Source: Chloroflexota bacterium
GTDB taxonomy: Bacteria; Chloroflexota; Chloroflexia; Chloroflexales; Herpetosiphonaceae
Reading direction: 5' to 3'
Length of the DNA: 64,000 nt
Assembly (NCBI GenBank): GCA_020161265.1
Contig: JAIUOC010000004.1
Location: 310,001-374,000 of the forward strand
This document shows positions 61,561 to 64,000 of the stretch, in pieces. The position numbers and the translations under genes are program-made. Position 1 is the first letter of the stretch; each line of letters opens with the position of its first letter. Below the pieces are notes generated by a model. It was given only the letters and a program-made list of their open reading frames with translations. It did not search any database and was not told where the DNA came from.

Positions 61561-64000
61561 TTAATGCAGCAAGCCTTCGTCGCGGGCGATGGCTACGGCT
61601 TCGGTGCGGCTGCGGGCATTCAGTTTGCCCAGCAAATTGTTGACATGGCGTTTAACTGTGCCAATAGCAATGACCAAGCGCTCGGCAATTTCAGCATTGC
61701 TATGGCCTAAAGCCAATAATTTCAGCACTTCGATTTCACGTTCGCTCAGTGGTTCGTTGAGGCTTTGGGCGGCGCTGGCGGTGCTACTTTGTTGCAGCAT
61801 TGCCGCCACAATCGCCGCGCGTTGCGCCGCATAGCTTGTGCCTTCTCGCAGCAATTGGGCCAAGCCAGCACCAGCATCAATAAATGTGCGCAAGGCTCCT
61901 TCTTGTTCGCTGATCGCCAAGGCTTGCTCTAGCTGGCTTTGGGCAGGCTTGAGATTATGTTGGGCGGCATAGGCGAGGGCCAACGTTAGCAGCCATTCAA
62001 GCCGATTGCCCCCAAATTTGAGCGTTTGTTCGAGCAATGCTTGGGCTAATTGCAAAGCTTGAGCTGGATCGTTATTGGCAATCAACCAGCGGGCGTAGGT
62101 ATTGGCCGCGCTAACCTGCTGCCATTGCCATGTCGTTTGCTGCACGGTCTGCGCCCAGCGCCGCACTGTCGCTACATCGCCCAAAATCAAGGCCATCCGC
62201 GCCTGCGAGGCTTGAACTTCGTTGATAAAGCGTCCAACATTGTTGCGCTGGGCAAAATGCAAGGCCTGCTCAATTGAGGCTTGGCTGCTGCGCCGCTCGT
62301 TGTTGGCATGCTCAACTCGCGCCCGCAAACGATAGCCATCGGTGGCAATATCCAAATAGCCATTAATTTGAGCAATGGCAATCGCTTGTTCAGCATGAAT
62401 TTGGGCTTCCTCAAGCTGATTCCATTCGTAGCAAACTTCGCCCAAGCCAACATGAATCAAGCCCAAGGCTGGCACTTGATGCCAACCACGTTCGCTGGCT
62501 AGCTCGATGCCACGCCGATAGGTCGCGGCAGCTTTGCGTAAATGGCCTTGTTGGGCCTGAATCTGGCCAAGATCGGCGATTGCCAAGAGCATAGCAAAGG
62601 TGTTGCCGCTACGCTGATTGATCGCAACTGCATCGCTAGCTGCGGCCACGGCAATGGTTAAGTTGCCAGTCAAACGCGCCGAAACCGTCAAATTGCCCAA
62701 TAAAATCCCGCGTAATACTAAATCGTCGTGTTCAACTAGTTCGAGCGCGGCCTGCGAATGCTGCATCGAATGCTCGATGTTATCGCCAAAGCGTAACAGC
62801 ACCGCCTCGATTGTGGCAATTTCGGCGTTGGCTCGCGCTTGTTCAGCTTGGGGCAAGGCTTCGAGATGGGCACGAGCCTGTTGGAGATGTTCTTCAATCC
62901 CTAAAATATCAACTGTCAATAGTTGCGACCAAGCAGCAATCAAGGCCAAATGGCTCGATTGGCTAAGCTGAATCGCTGGCAACCGCGTGAGCCAACTGCG
63001 CACGCTCAAAGCTTCGCCACGCATCAAGGCATCACGGCCAAACTGGGCAATCAAGTTGGCGGCTTGTTGATGATCGTTGGCCGCAAGGCTATAGTTGATT
63101 GCGCTGTTTAGATCGTTGTTGGCCGCATGCCAAGCGCTGGCACGTTGCAAAAATTCGGCAGGCGCTTGTGGATCAAGCTGCTGGAGCCGAAAACGCAAAA
63201 ATTCGGCAAATAAATGGTGATAGCGATACCAGCGTCGCTCATCATCGAGCGCCACCAAAAAGAGCTGAGCATCGGCCAATTGCGCCAACATCTGCGCCCC
63301 AGTGCCTGGCTGCCAATCCAGCAGTTGGTCGCATAAAGCTCCAGTCAAACGCTCGGCAATACTGGTAGCCAGCAGAAATTCAAGCGTCGCTGGATCAAGC
63401 TGATCAAGCACTTCTTCGGCCAAATAATCGAAAATATAACGATGGCTGCCGCTAAATCCGCTCAATATTTGTTGCACATTGGCGCGATCCTTGGCCGAAA
63501 GTGCGGCTAATTGAATGCCAGCGACCCAGCCCTCGGTGCGTTCAGTCAGCCAATCGATTGTGCTTTGATCAGGCAAATCGCCAAGGGTTTGCGCTAATAA
63601 TTGGGCAGTTTCAGCTGAATTGAATTGCAGCACACTGGCATCAAGCTCAGTCAAATAGCCTTTGCCGCGCCAACGACCCAAGGGCAAGGGCGGCACACTA
63701 CGGCTAGCAATAATCAGGTGGAGTTGGGCAGGCAATTGATCGATCAGCCAAGCCAAGGCACGATGCACAACCTGAGCATCAATCCAATGATAATCATCGA
63801 GCACGAGCAGCATCGGGGCAGGCTGGGCCACACTAATTTCGTTGATCAATAAGGTCAAAACCGCTTCAATCGCTGGTTGTTGTAAGCCATTCAACAGCGC
63901 CATTGCATTACGGCCAAGCATTGGCTCTAGCGTTTGCAGGGCCACAATTAAATAGCGAGCAAAGCGAATTGCATCATTATCGTTGCTATCGAGGGTGAGC
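61561..64000 (-). CDS. LuxR-family (MalT-like) transcription regulator, N-terminus cut by the window
   Basis: This large ATP-dependent regulator runs off the right edge. The frame stays open to 64000, and the visible start continues backwards as LDSNDNDAIRFARYLIVALQ, a typical segment just after the P-loop of MalT-type STAND proteins, so the Walker A motif lies outside. The visible part includes Walker B LLVLDDYHWID, the helical repeat domain and a C-terminal LuxR HTH (LSEREIEVLKLLALGHSNAE). It responds to an unknown small ligand. Confidence 0.9.
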   Translation of the reverse strand, partial: LTLDSNDNDAIRFARYLIVALQTLEPMLGRNAMALLNGLQQPAIEAVLTLLINEISVAQPAPMLLVLDDYHWIDAQVVHRALAWLIDQLPAQLHLIIASRSVPPLPLGRWRGKGYLTELDASVLQFNSAETAQLLAQTLGDLPDQSTIDWLTERTEGWVAGIQLAALSAKDRANVQQILSGFSGSHRYIFDYLAEEVLDQLDPATLEFLLATSIAERLTGALCDQLLDWQPGTGAQMLAQLADAQLFLVALDDERRWYRYHHLFAEFLRFRLQQLDPQAPAEFLQRASAWHAANNDLNSAINYSLAANDHQQAANLIAQFGRDALMRGEALSVRSWLTRLPAIQLSQSSHLALIAAWSQLLTVDILGIEEHLQQARAHLEALPQAEQARANAEIATIEAVLLRFGDNIEHSMQHSQAALELVEHDDLVLRGILLGNLTVSARLTGNLTIAVAAASDAVAINQRSGNTFAMLLAIADLGQIQAQQGHLRKAAATYRRGIELASERGWHQVPALGLIHVGLGEVCYEWNQLEEAQIHAEQAIAIAQINGYLDIATDGYRLRARVEHANNERRSSQASIEQALHFAQRNNVGRFINEVQASQARMALILGDVATVRRWAQTVQQTTWQWQQVSAANTYARWLIANNDPAQALQLAQALLEQTLKFGGNRLEWLLTLALAYAAQHNLKPAQSQLEQALAISEQEGALRTFIDAGAGLAQLLREGTSYAAQRAAIVAAMLQQSSTASAAQSLNEPLSEREIEVLKLLALGHSNAEIAERLVIAIGTVKRHVNNLLGKLNARSRTEAVAIARDEGLLH

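Overview
The window reads as a chromosome segment of a filamentous Chloroflexota bacterium, most like Herpetosiphon. This is my judgement from gene content and style; no database search was possible. Pointers are moderate GC with CAA- and TTGG-rich coding, large TPR proteins, a Ser/Thr kinase fused to TPRs, a MalT-type LuxR regulator, PspA and SPFH proteins, an alpha-2-macroglobulin-like exported protein and a Gram-positive style LexA promoter. I see no phage, integron, transposase, CRISPR, tRNA or rRNA. Coding density is high, and both window edges cut a gene (a minus-strand start at the left, a LuxR-type regulator at the right).

Region 1 to 18.8 kb: radA and lipA diverge. They are followed by two tandem paralogues of an unrecognised TPR/zinc-ribbon family, rsmG, pspA, a LysE exporter, uppS, a polytopic membrane protein and an alpha/beta-hydrolase fused to a cyclic-nucleotide-binding domain. 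Next come a 7Fe ferredoxin behind a Fur-like palindrome, a HAD hydrolase, small enzymes, comF and an ECF sigma/anti-sigma pair.

Region 18.8 to 29 kb is one long minus-strand gene train: HDAC-family deacetylase, hisH, hisA, a coiled-coil protein, hisF, moaD, moaE, a 1591-residue cysteine-free alpha-2-macroglobulin-like protein and a toroid-fold protein. The coiled-coil gene is locked between hisA and hisF with 2-nt gaps.

Region 29 to 46 kb holds a YegD-like short Hsp70, lexA with a consensus promoter, an AT-rich HNH gene, a Nudix hydrolase, PfkB kinases, an argB-like kinase, enolase, yraN and ridA. It continues with rplJ-rplL behind an L10 leader and a consensus promoter, a class III aminotransferase, an NB-ARC/TPR STAND protein and an isocitrate-dehydrogenase-family enzyme.

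Region 46 to 64 kb starts with a likely operon of SPFH protein, PfkB kinase, response-regulator/GGDEF protein and an 1161-residue membrane-anchored TPR protein. It goes on with an acyl-CoA dehydrogenase, a methyltransferase, a Ser/Thr kinase-TPR protein followed by a small membrane protein and peptide deformylase, a short G3E GTPase with a Cys-containing partner, an unrecognised 340-residue protein and the LuxR regulator.

The most unusual thing I found is a family of composite, mosaic intergenic repeats at about ten sites. They are built from CACGAAGG-type tracts, GATC/GGGG-type tracts and inverted GGCTATYGG modules. At four genes (hisH, the HDAC gene, a membrane-protein gene and the STAND gene) repeat sequence supplies the stop codon and sometimes the last residues of the protein.
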